Positions 6,933 to 13,836 of a stretch of 19,652 nucleotides of DNA are shown in pieces. The notes beneath the pieces were generated by a model. The model saw nothing but the letters and a program-made list of their open reading frames with translations, ran no database searches and was not told where the DNA came from. The stretch is taken from NCBI GenBank assembly GCA_003154855.1, contig PMEV01000468.1, positions 1-19,652 of the forward strand, written 5' to 3'. The position numbers were made by a program, and so were the translations under genes. The stretch's first letter is position 1. Every line of letters begins with the position of its first letter. The DNA comes from Bryobacterales bacterium. Its GTDB lineage: Bacteria; Acidobacteriota; Terriglobia; Bryobacterales; Bryobacteraceae.

Positions 6933-8066
6933 ATGAGAATGTCGAGCCTGTGTGCGACGGTCGGGCTCCTGCTTGCTGCGGGCAATGCACGCGCGGCGGG
7001 TTTCCCCCGTTCCCTGCAATATTTACAGCAGACGGCGGATCTCGTCGTCGTGGGCACTGCCAGCGGCGGCGCCGTGGCCGGCACCGCAATCGCCTTCTCC
7101 CTACAGGTGCAAAGGGTGGTCGTCGGCAACGGCGGTGTGGCTGGTAAGAGCATTCCCGTGACCTGGGAGTGGGAGGCCGGCGGTATGCATGCAATTGCCG
7201 ACGCTGCGAAGTATGTTACAGGCACTGGCCTTCTGTTTCTCACGCGATCCGACAACGGCTGGGTGCTGCTGCCTGTGATGCAGAGAGCCACGGGGTTCCA
7301 GGACACATATTTTCCGGAGCCGCCCGGTCCGATTGCCAGCGCATACTCCTACGCGCCAGGAGCTTCGCCGGTGGACGCGCTTGCTTCCGAAATGGGCGCG
7401 GCGATCGAGAGCGCCGGCTGCGGCGCGGGTCGCCTCGGATATCTTCACAACGGAGCGCTGGATCAACTCAACTCTCCCGTGATCCAGGTGCTGTACCAGC
7501 GCTGGGCGGGTTCCACCGAGACGTGCCTGCGGGCCCTGGGGTTGGCGGGGCAGATTCGTGCGGGTAACACCGCTGCGCTGAGGACGGCCGCTCAAGCCGC
7601 ATCGTCCTTCGAAGCTCCCGCGTTGGAGAATGGCGTGTTGGTTCAGAGCCTGCAGTACTGGTTTCGCGCGGCCGATCCGACCTCGGTTGGCATCCTCGGC
7701 CAGATCGTGGTTGACTCCGAGAACGGCAGCCTGCCCTTCCGCCGAGCCGCGGCATTTGCCCTAGCGGCAATCCACACCAAGGAGGCACTGCCGTACCTGG
7801 CCAGGCTCATGGATGACGCGGACCCGGAACTGCGCGCCGAGTCGGTCCGCGGCCTTGGATCCTTCGCCAATGGGCTCCCCGTGCAGACCCAGGATGGGGT
7901 ACCCAGCCTCTCTTTCTTGCAGTCGCAGCCCAACAGCCCCTACCGAACCGCCGATACGGAGCAGCACTTCCCGATGAACATAGAGTTTCTCGAGAAGAAT
8001 GAATCCACCTACCTATCGTTTTGGAAGGCCTGGTGGCAGAGCAACCACGCTGCCCTCGGCTACTAG
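6933..8066 (+). CDS. Secreted HEAT-repeat-containing protein
   Basis: This 377-aa protein starts with a signal peptide (about residues 1-22, ending NARAAG). An N-terminal beta-rich segment (about 28-125) has the pattern ADLVVVGTASGG ... QRVVVGNGGVAGKSIPV ... GTGLLFL, a layout seen in many exported proteins of unknown role. Further on, residues about 267-315 form one or two HEAT-like helical repeats (RRAAAFALAAIHTKEALPYLARLMDD, then PELRAESVRGLGSFA). HEAT repeats mediate protein binding. The C-terminus is rich in aromatic residues (YLSFWKAWWQ). ATG 6933 has AAGGGA about 7 nt upstream. It follows the TonB-dependent receptor by 86 bp and may assist it, but the functional link is only contextual. 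Confidence 0.8.
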   Translation: MRMSSLCATVGLLLAAGNARAAGFPRSLQYLQQTADLVVVGTASGGAVAGTAIAFSLQVQRVVVGNGGVAGKSIPVTWEWEAGGMHAIADAAKYVTGTGLLFLTRSDNGWVLLPVMQRATGFQDTYFPEPPGPIASAYSYAPGASPVDALASEMGAAIESAGCGAGRLGYLHNGALDQLNSPVIQVLYQRWAGSTETCLRALGLAGQIRAGNTAALRTAAQAASSFEAPALENGVLVQSLQYWFRAADPTSVGILGQIVVDSENGSLPFRRAAAFALAAIHTKEALPYLARLMDDADPELRAESVRGLGSFANGLPVQTQDGVPSLSFLQSQPNSPYRTADTEQHFPMNIEFLEKNESTYLSFWKAWWQSNHAALGY

Positions 8067-8085
8067 CGAAGAGAAGGGCTTCGCT
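8065..8085. terminator. Stem-loop directly after the HEAT-repeat gene
   Basis: AGCGAAG (8065-8071) pairs perfectly with CTTCGCT (8079-8085) around a 7-nt loop and begins inside the stop codon. No T-run follows, so it is a terminator-like or mRNA-protecting hairpin at best. Confidence 0.4.
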
Positions 8086-8272
8086 GTGCGGCAATCGTCC
8101 TGCACGCGCGGGATGTTTTTGATTCGCCCGGCTGGCCGCGGACGCTCTGATGCTGCTCGCTTACCACAAGAGGGGCCGCACTCGCCCAGCCAGTTGAGCG
8201 CGGGCGCGAGCGAGTAGCGGCGCGGTTGAGTCCGCTAAGATAGTCGAGGAGGAAGAACACAGAAACGTAGCC
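8086..8272. other. Intergenic spacer upstream of the PAS gene
   Basis: I see no credible gene in this GC-rich spacer. GCTAAGAT (8234-8241) is a possible extended -10 for the PAS gene, without a recognisable -35. A purine run, gaggagg (8246-8252), lies 20 nt from the ATG, which is too far for a normal ribosome binding site. Confidence 0.35.
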
Positions 8273-8611
8273 ATGGAACCGCTGAACTGGATCGAGGAAT
8301 TCCCGGGAGCCGTGATCGTCTGCGACGCGGAGGGCCTCATTCTGGCCATGAACGCCAAGGCCACAGAAACCTACCAGAGCAGCGGAGGCGCGGCCCTGAT
8401 CGGCACGAATCTGCTGGACTGCCATCCCGAGCCGTCCCGCACGAAAGTGCAGGAGTTGCTGCGTTCGGGCCGCCCCAACGTGTACACCATCGAGAAGAAC
8501 GGCGTCTGGAAGCTGATCTACCAATCCCCGTGGTACGTCGCCGGGGACTACCGGGGCCTGGTCGAATTGGCTATGGAGATCCCGGCCGAGCTGCCGCACT
8601 TTGTGCGCTGA
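8273..8611 (+). CDS. Stand-alone PAS-domain protein
   Basis: This 112-aa protein is essentially one PAS domain. It has an N-terminal VIVCDAEGLILAMNAKA strand-turn segment (about 14-30), a central GTNLLDCHPEPSRTKVQELL segment, and a C-terminal TIEKNGVWKLIYQSPWYVAGDYRGLVELAMEIP beta block. It matches my memory of small single-domain PAS proteins and of PAS modules attached to DUF438. PAS domains sense small molecules, redox state or light through bound cofactors. No kinase, cyclase or DNA-binding output is attached, so it may act through a partner. There is no in-frame alternative start upstream, and the ATG lacks a close Shine-Dalgarno. It is cytoplasmic. It sits 54 bp ahead of the glycan operon, but co-regulation is not demonstrated. 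Confidence 0.82.
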   Translation: MEPLNWIEEFPGAVIVCDAEGLILAMNAKATETYQSSGGAALIGTNLLDCHPEPSRTKVQELLRSGRPNVYTIEKNGVWKLIYQSPWYVAGDYRGLVELAMEIPAELPHFVR

Positions 8612-8644
8612 GCGAAAGAACCCGAAAATGGGGGTGCTTTCCCC

Positions 8645-8652
8645 GCTATACT
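8645..8652 (+). promoter_or_regulatory. GCTATACT -10-like box before the glycan operon
   Basis: TATACT (8647-8652) preceded by GC lies 13 nt before the ATG at 8666. If it is a -10, transcription would start near 8659 with a leader of only a few nucleotides. No matching -35 is visible. Similar boxes occur at 8234 and 19112. Confidence 0.4.
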
Positions 8653-8665
8653 GTAAGAAAGCCGA

Positions 8666-9823
8666 ATGCGCTTCTCTGTAGACGCTCATGCGATCGGGTG
8701 CCACCTCACCGGGAACGAAGTCTATATCCGCAACCTGCTGAACGCGTTTGCGGCCACCGACGATGAAGCGGAGTTCATCGCTTACCTGTCGGTCCCGGAG
8801 GCGGCCGAATTGGTGCCGCATTGTTTCAGCCAACGGCGGGTGTCTCGCAATCCTTTTGTTCGCCTGGGATTCGATCTGCCGCGCCGTGTTCGCCGGGACA
8901 AGCCGGACCTGCTGCATGTGCAGTATACGGCGCCCATCAACTGTCCGGTCCCGGTGGTGGTGAGCGTTCACGACGTGAGTTTCATCGAGCATCCGGAATA
9001 CTTCACGCCATCCCGCGCCACCCAGTTGCGGCTGACCGTACGGCGCACGGTGTCTTGCGCGGCCAAGATCATTACCGGGAGCGAGTTCTCCCGCTCCGCT
9101 ATCAGCGCCGCCTACGGCATCAATGGCGACAAGATCGTGGTGGTCCCGAACGCCGCGGCGAGCGAGTTCCAGCCGACCTCCCGCGAGGCTGCCGTGGCCT
9201 GGGTGCGCTCCCATTTTCGCATCCACTCCCCCTTCATTCTCACGGTTGGCGACTTGCAGCCTCGCAAGAACCAGGTGGGCCTGATACACGCCTTTGCCGC
9301 GATGCTCCGCGCCTGCCCCGAGCTGCCGCATTGCCTGGTGCTGGCCGGCAAGGAGAGCTGGCGTGGCGGCGAGGTCCGCCGCGCCGCGGAGGAGACCGGG
9401 CTGGGCGACCGCATCCAGTTCACGGGCTTCGTTCACGACGGCAGTCTGCTGCAGCTCTACAACGCCTGCGATTTCTTCGTGTTCCCTTCGTTCTACGAGG
9501 GCTTTGGCCTGCCGGTGATCGAGGCCATGGCTTGCGCCAGGGCGGTGGCCTGCTCGAACACCTCCGCCGTGCACGAGGTCGCCGACGGCGCCGCAGTTTT
9601 GTTCGACCCTCACTCGGCCCAGGAGATGACCTGCGCCATGCTCGACCTGGTGCGCCACCCCGAGTTGCGGCTGCGCATGGAGAAGATCGGCATGCAGCGT
9701 TCCACCCAATTCAACTGGCGCAAGACGGCGGAGAAAACCCTGGAAGTCTACTACGACGTGGCCGCCAGCCACTCGGGTCTCCGTCGCGAGCGTCCGGCGC
9801 CCGTATCGGTTTCGGATCCATGA
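8666..9823 (+). CDS. GT4-family glycosyltransferase
   Basis: This 385-aa retaining glycosyltransferase has the GT-B fold and no signal peptide, so it is expected to work in the cytoplasm or at the inner membrane. The N-terminal acceptor domain includes the GNEVYIRNLL helix and the SVHDVSFIEHPEYF motif with a conserved histidine. The C-terminal donor domain has VGDLQPRKNQ, RIQFTGFV, and the EX7E motif EGFGLPVIE (Glu278 to Glu286) that binds and positions the nucleotide sugar. The family commonly uses GDP-mannose or UDP-sugars; the donor cannot be fixed here. It is the first gene of a tight operon, and its TGA overlaps the ATG of the next gene (ATGA, 9820-9823). It probably adds a sugar to an exported polysaccharide or lipid-linked glycan. 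Confidence 0.9.
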   Translation: MRFSVDAHAIGCHLTGNEVYIRNLLNAFAATDDEAEFIAYLSVPEAAELVPHCFSQRRVSRNPFVRLGFDLPRRVRRDKPDLLHVQYTAPINCPVPVVVSVHDVSFIEHPEYFTPSRATQLRLTVRRTVSCAAKIITGSEFSRSAISAAYGINGDKIVVVPNAAASEFQPTSREAAVAWVRSHFRIHSPFILTVGDLQPRKNQVGLIHAFAAMLRACPELPHCLVLAGKESWRGGEVRRAAEETGLGDRIQFTGFVHDGSLLQLYNACDFFVFPSFYEGFGLPVIEAMACARAVACSNTSAVHEVADGAAVLFDPHSAQEMTCAMLDLVRHPELRLRMEKIGMQRSTQFNWRKTAEKTLEVYYDVAASHSGLRRERPAPVSVSDP

Positions 9824-10578
9824 AGCTCTTCCCCATCTCTCTCGCCGCTTTTCTGGCCTCGGCCCAGGCCTTCGGTCAAGCGCCCCAAGCCCCACCGGCG
9901 CCCGGCCCGGCACAGGCCGCACGGCCGACGCAGCCCTCCCAGGCGCCGCCCCCGCCCTTCGCCGACGAGGGCCTGCGCTATTCGGTGAACGGGCCCAACG
10001 GCCTTTCCCTGGGCGAGGCGCAATTCCTATCCAGGCGCGTGGGCGGGCGCTGGCGGTTCGCGTTGTCGCTGGACGCCGCCATCCCGGGCTTCATCGTCAG
10101 CGACTCCTATCAGTCCACCGCCGCCGGGGAGTTCTGTTCGGTTGAACTGGTGAAGACCTCGACGCACGGCACGAGGAAGGCCGAGGAGAGAACGGACTTC
10201 GACGCCCAGAAGGGCGTCGCCACGCGGCTCACCATGAGCGACGGAGGAGGCCAGTCCGAAATTCCGGCGCCGGGATGCGCCAGGGATGCGCTATCGTTCT
10301 TCTACTTCCTTCGCCGGGAGCTCGGCCAGGGCCGCCTGCCGCCGCCGCAGACCGTCTTCTTCGGGGCGCCCTACCAGCTCCGGCTCGAGCGCGGCGGCAC
10401 CGAGACCATCAAGGTGAAGGACCGGCGCGAGGAGGCGGAGCGCGTGCGCGGCTCGCTCAAGGGCCCGGCTTCCGAGACTACCTTCGATCTGTTCGTGGCG
10501 CACGACGCCGCCCGCACGCCGCTCATGATTCGCGTCCCGTTGAAGTCCGGGGTCTTCTCGCTGGAACTGGTGCGCTGA
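9820..10578 (+). CDS. Secreted DUF3108 domain protein
   Basis: This 252-aa protein has a signal peptide (about residues 1-19, ending QAFGQA). A low-complexity proline/alanine/glutamine linker (about 20-46) follows, then a beta-rich DUF3108-like domain. The domain contains EGLRYSVNGPNGLSLGEAQF, IVSDSYQSTAAGEFCS, DFDAQKGVATRLT, CARDALSFFYFLR and a C-terminal TPLMIRVPLKSGVFSLELV. DUF3108 proteins are periplasmic or outer-membrane-associated and lack an assigned biochemical function. The ATG overlaps the stop of the upstream glycosyltransferase by 4 nt, and the next gene starts 1 nt after its own stop. Translational coupling with glycan biosynthesis genes is therefore likely. It may be a periplasmic accessory to glycan export, which is inference from position. 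Confidence 0.82.
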   Translation: MKLFPISLAAFLASAQAFGQAPQAPPAPGPAQAARPTQPSQAPPPPFADEGLRYSVNGPNGLSLGEAQFLSRRVGGRWRFALSLDAAIPGFIVSDSYQSTAAGEFCSVELVKTSTHGTRKAEERTDFDAQKGVATRLTMSDGGGQSEIPAPGCARDALSFFYFLRRELGQGRLPPPQTVFFGAPYQLRLERGGTETIKVKDRREEAERVRGSLKGPASETTFDLFVAHDAARTPLMIRVPLKSGVFSLELVR

Positions 10579-10579
10579 G

Positions 10580-12598
10580 ATGCGTCTCGGGTTCTTCTCG
10601 CCCATGCCGCCTTCCAAGAGCGGCATCGCGGATTACTCGGCCGCCCTGCTTGAACCGCTGGCCCGGCTTCACCAGGTGGAGGTTTTCGATCGGGAGCCCG
10701 CCGCGTTCGATCCCTCGGCATTCGACCTCCTGCTCTACCAGCTCGGCAACAACCCCTATCACGAGTTCGTCTACCGGATGGCCCTGCGGCATCCTGGAGT
10801 CGTGGTGATGCACGAATCCAACCTGCATCATCTGATGGCCGGCCTGACCATTCGCCGCGACGATTGGGACGCTTACCTGCGCGAGGTGGAATACGAGGGC
10901 GGAGCAGCCGCGCTGGCCTACGCGCGCCGGGTCCGCGCCCTGGAGGTAGGGCCGGACTACGACGGTGTGCCCATGATTCGCCGCGTGCTCGAAAGCGCCC
11001 GCGCGGTTATCGTCCACAGCCAATGCGTCTTCGACCGGATCCGAGCCGCCGGCTTCCAGGGCCCCATGGCGCGCATCCCTCACGGCGCCTGGGTCCAGAC
11101 CGCCGACCGCTGGGGTTGCCGCGAGCGGCTGGGCATCGAGGAATCCACGCCCCTGATTGGAATCTTCGGCTTCCTCAAGCCCTACAAGCGCATCGCCGAA
11201 TCCCTGCGCGCCTTTCGCCGCCTGCTGCGCCTGGAGCCGCGCGCGAAGTTCATCCTGGCCGGCGAGACGCACCCCGATTTCCCCGTTCAATCGCTCATCC
11301 GCACTCTGGGTCTCACGGCCAGCGTCCGGGTGCTGGGCTTCATGCCCATCCAGGATTTCGTCGAGCACATTGCCGCCTGCGACATCGTCCTCAACCTCCG
11401 CTACCCCACCGTCGGTGAAAGCTCCGGCAGCCTGCTCCGCGCGATGGGCCTGGCGCGGCCGGTGCTGGTCTCCGACATCGGGTCGTTTCGCGATTTCCCC
11501 GACGATGTCTGCCTGAAAGTTCCCGTCGATCAGACCGAGGAAGACCAGATCTTCGAGTTCCTCAACCTGCTGGTCTCGCGCCCGGAAGTGGCCCGCCAGA
11601 TTGGCAACCGCGCGCGAGAGTGGGTGGAACGCGAGTGCACCTGGGAGCTGGTGGCGCGCAAGTACGCCGCATTTCTGGAATCGGTGGTCGCGGGGAGGCC
11701 ATTGGCCGATCTGGCCACCGCTCCCGTGGCCGATCTGGCGACCGCCCCCATGGCCGATCCACCGGCCGCCGCCAGTCCGGAACCGGAGGCGCCCGCTGCC
11801 CCGCCCTCGCCCGGCGACATCCTCGAATGGGCGCCCCGCGAGCCGTTGTTCCGTGCCTACGTCGATGCGCACCTGGCGCGCCTCACCAAAACGCTCGAGA
11901 TCACGCCGCCCGGAGCGCCCTCGGACAGCGTGCTCGAGATGGGCACCTACCTGCAAATCGCCCCCGCGTTAGGCAAGCGACTGGGTTACGGCGAAGTGCG
12001 CGGCTGCTATTTCGGGAAGCTCGGCGTGGTCGAACATCGCGAAGTCACTTCCGCCAATGGGGAGCGCTTCGAGATGGATCTCGAATTGTTCGACGCCGAA
12101 AAGGACGTGTTCCCTTACCCGGACGGCTACTTCGCCACCGTGCTCTGCTGCGAGCTGTTCGAGCACCTCTCGGTCGATCCCATGTTCATGATGGCCGAGG
12201 TGAACCGCATCCTGCGTCCCGGCGGCCACCTGGTGCTGACCACTCCCAATCTGGCCTCGCTGCGCGCCATCTCCGCCATCCTGCAGGGGTACAACCCGGG
12301 CCTGTTCCCGCAGTACATCCGGCCGGACGACGAGGGCAAAATCGACCCGCGCCACAGCCGCGAATACACGCCCTTCGAGATCCGGCTGCTGCTGCGGGAC
12401 GCGGGCTTCGAGGTCTCGTTACTGGAAACCGGACCGTTTTACGAGCAGCCCCGGCCGGAGCTGGCCTGGGTGCGCCGGCTGCTGGAGCGCTACGAGTACT
12501 CGACGGAGCTGCGCGACGAGGGCATTTACGCGGTCGGCCGCAAAACTGGTCCTATCCTCAGCCGCTATCCGGACTGGCTGTACGGCGGAAAAGAATGA
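10580..12598 (+). CDS. Two-domain fusion: GT-B glycosyltransferase plus SAM-dependent methyltransferase
   Basis: In this 672-aa protein, residues 1-370 form a glycosyltransferase. It has an N-terminal FFSPMPPSKSGIADYS, a donor domain with GIFGFLKPYKRIAESL, and the RYPTVGESSGSLLRAMGLARPVLVSD segment (GT4-like, with the first acidic residue of the usual motif). Residues about 371-413 are a flexible Pro/Ala linker containing two ADLATAP repeats. Residues about 414-640 resemble a class I methyltransferase: VLEMG (about 451-455), an acidic FPYPDGYFATVLCCELFEHL segment, and MAEVNRILRPGGHLVLTTPN. Motif I is poorer in glycine than usual. The gene begins 1 nt after the DUF3108 stop and overlaps the permease by ATGA (12595-12598). 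It probably adds a sugar and methylates a glycan; the order and substrate are unknown. Confidence 0.85.
   Translation: MRLGFFSPMPPSKSGIADYSAALLEPLARLHQVEVFDREPAAFDPSAFDLLLYQLGNNPYHEFVYRMALRHPGVVVMHESNLHHLMAGLTIRRDDWDAYLREVEYEGGAAALAYARRVRALEVGPDYDGVPMIRRVLESARAVIVHSQCVFDRIRAAGFQGPMARIPHGAWVQTADRWGCRERLGIEESTPLIGIFGFLKPYKRIAESLRAFRRLLRLEPRAKFILAGETHPDFPVQSLIRTLGLTASVRVLGFMPIQDFVEHIAACDIVLNLRYPTVGESSGSLLRAMGLARPVLVSDIGSFRDFPDDVCLKVPVDQTEEDQIFEFLNLLVSRPEVARQIGNRAREWVERECTWELVARKYAAFLESVVAGRPLADLATAPVADLATAPMADPPAAASPEPEAPAAPPSPGDILEWAPREPLFRAYVDAHLARLTKTLEITPPGAPSDSVLEMGTYLQIAPALGKRLGYGEVRGCYFGKLGVVEHREVTSANGERFEMDLELFDAEKDVFPYPDGYFATVLCCELFEHLSVDPMFMMAEVNRILRPGGHLVLTTPNLASLRAISAILQGYNPGLFPQYIRPDDEGKIDPRHSREYTPFEIRLLLRDAGFEVSLLETGPFYEQPRPELAWVRRLLERYEYSTELRDEGIYAVGRKTGPILSRYPDWLYGGKE
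11702..11749 (+). repeat. Two tandem 24-bp direct repeats coding the interdomain linker
   Basis: The units at 11702-11725 and 11726-11749 differ at three positions and encode LADLATAP and VADLATAP (residues 375-390). A truncated third unit (MAD) follows. They sit in the hinge between the glycosyltransferase and methyltransferase domains, where length changes should be tolerated. Confidence 0.75.
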
Positions 12599-13812
12599 AC
12601 GCCTCGCGGATTCGCCTCGACCAGCAGGGGCTGGTCGTGCGCGCCCGGTTCCGCGCGGTCAACACCTCGAGCGAAACCTGGAAGCCGGAGGATGGCTACG
12701 CCGTGGGCTACCAGATTCTCGACCCGGATACCGGGACGCTGGTCGTGGATGGCCCGCGCACGCCGCTCACCCGCCCGCTGGCTCCTGGCGAGTCCACGGA
12801 AGCCGAAATCGTGGTGGAGTTGCCCGGCGAACCGGGCCGCTACCAGGTTTTCGTCTCCTCGATGCGGGAAGACGTTTGCTGGCACTATCGGGAGGGTTTG
12901 CCTTTCCTGCTGATCGACGCACGGGTGGAAGACGGCCAGGCACGGCTCGCGCGCGGCACGATGACTACCTTGGGCGCCCTGCACCGGCGCGGCCTCCTGC
13001 GAGCTGTCGGGCGCGCCTTCAAGTATCCCCTGGCCATCGTCTGGCGCCACCGCGCCCTGATCCGATCCATGGTGCGACGCGACATCCTGGGCCGCTACCG
13101 TGGCTCGTTTGGCGGAGTTTTCTGGACCGTTCTCAACCCGCTCATGCTGATGACGACCTATTTCTTCGTCTTCGGCATCGTGCTGCGGGCCAGGTTCCAC
13201 GGGGATCCTTCCAGATCCGGCTTCGTCCTCTACTTCCTCTGCGGGATGCTGCCCTGGCTGGCCTTCAGCGAGGCCGCCGGCCGCGCCCCCTTCGTGGTGC
13301 TCGAGTACCGCAGTTTCGTCAAGAAGCTGGTTTTCCCGCTGGAGACGCTTCCTGTGAACCTGGCCGCCGCCGCGCTGGTCACCGAGGCCTTTGCGCTGGT
13401 GATCTTTTTGGCCGGCCTGCTGCTGGCCCGCGGCGCCGTCCCCGCTAGCGTGCTATGGCTGCCCGTGCTGGTGGTCCCCCAGTTGCTGTTCACCCTGGGC
13501 GTCTGCTGGTTTCTGGCTGCCCTCGGCGTCTACGTCCGCGACCTGGGCCAGATCAACGGCTTTCTGCTCACGCTCTGGTTTTTCCTCACGCCCATCTGCT
13601 ACCCGGTGGAATCCCTGCCGCCCCGGGCGCTGGCGATCCTCTCGAAGAACCCCATGTTCGTTCTGGTCCACGCCTACCGCGACATTTTCCTGGAGGCCCG
13701 CGCTCCGTCCTTCGGCCCGCTGTGGAAACTGTGGGTGATCTCCGCCGTGCTGTTCTTCGCCGGCCATGCCTGGTTCTACAAGCTCAAGAGAAGCTTCGCC
13801 GACGTCATCTGA
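12595..13812 (+). CDS. ABC-2 type polysaccharide export permease with N-terminal Wzt-C-like domain
   Basis: This 405-aa protein combines two parts. Residues about 1-110 look like a beta-sandwich: VRARFRAVNTSSETWKPEDGY, RTPLTRPLAPGESTEAEIVV, GRYQVFVSSMREDVCWHYREG. This pattern resembles the Ig-like C-terminal carbohydrate-recognition domain of Wzt ATPases. Residues about 161-405 are a Wzm/TagG-like permease with RRDILGRYRGSFGGVFWTVLNPLML, several membrane helices, YFLCGMLPWLAFSEA, a long LITLWFF-like helix before PICYPVESLP, and the end NPMFVLVHAYRDIF. It would form the membrane channel exporting lipid-linked glycan across the inner membrane. It is last in the operon, and no ATPase follows, which is unusual. 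The start overlaps the upstream stop as ATGA. Confidence 0.85.
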   Translation: MNASRIRLDQQGLVVRARFRAVNTSSETWKPEDGYAVGYQILDPDTGTLVVDGPRTPLTRPLAPGESTEAEIVVELPGEPGRYQVFVSSMREDVCWHYREGLPFLLIDARVEDGQARLARGTMTTLGALHRRGLLRAVGRAFKYPLAIVWRHRALIRSMVRRDILGRYRGSFGGVFWTVLNPLMLMTTYFFVFGIVLRARFHGDPSRSGFVLYFLCGMLPWLAFSEAAGRAPFVVLEYRSFVKKLVFPLETLPVNLAAAALVTEAFALVIFLAGLLLARGAVPASVLWLPVLVVPQLLFTLGVCWFLAALGVYVRDLGQINGFLLTLWFFLTPICYPVESLPPRALAILSKNPMFVLVHAYRDIFLEARAPSFGPLWKLWVISAVLFFAGHAWFYKLKRSFADVI

Positions 13813-13836
13813 ACCGCAGCCTTGGGGAAATCGGGC

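Noticed and set aside
3502..7194. Very long open frame (over 1200 codons) on the minus strand opposite the TonB-dependent receptor
   Set aside because: It is rich in Arg, His, Val and Gln with no recognisable domain or signal, and mirrors the plus-strand gene that has clear motifs, a signal peptide and a ribosome binding site. It is a product of high GC codon use.
7999..8217. Small 72-codon frame overlapping the end of the HEAT-repeat gene
   Set aside because: It overlaps a supported gene, lacks a ribosome binding site and has arginine-serine-rich random-looking composition.
8630..8644. GGGG-tgcttt-CCCC hairpin as a terminator after the PAS gene
   Set aside because: The stem is only four base pairs, has no following T-run, and overlaps the likely promoter of the glycan operon.
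8063..9922. Minus-strand open frame of about 619 codons opposite the PAS and GT4 genes
   Set aside because: It spans two genes with clear homology on the other strand and has no family motifs; an antisense shadow.
10523..11956. Minus-strand open frame of about 477 codons opposite the fusion gene
   Set aside because: Low-complexity composition without motifs, opposite a well-supported gene.
13813..13836. Bidirectional terminator between the convergent permease and CDF genes
   Set aside because: The 24-bp gap has no inverted repeat of useful length.
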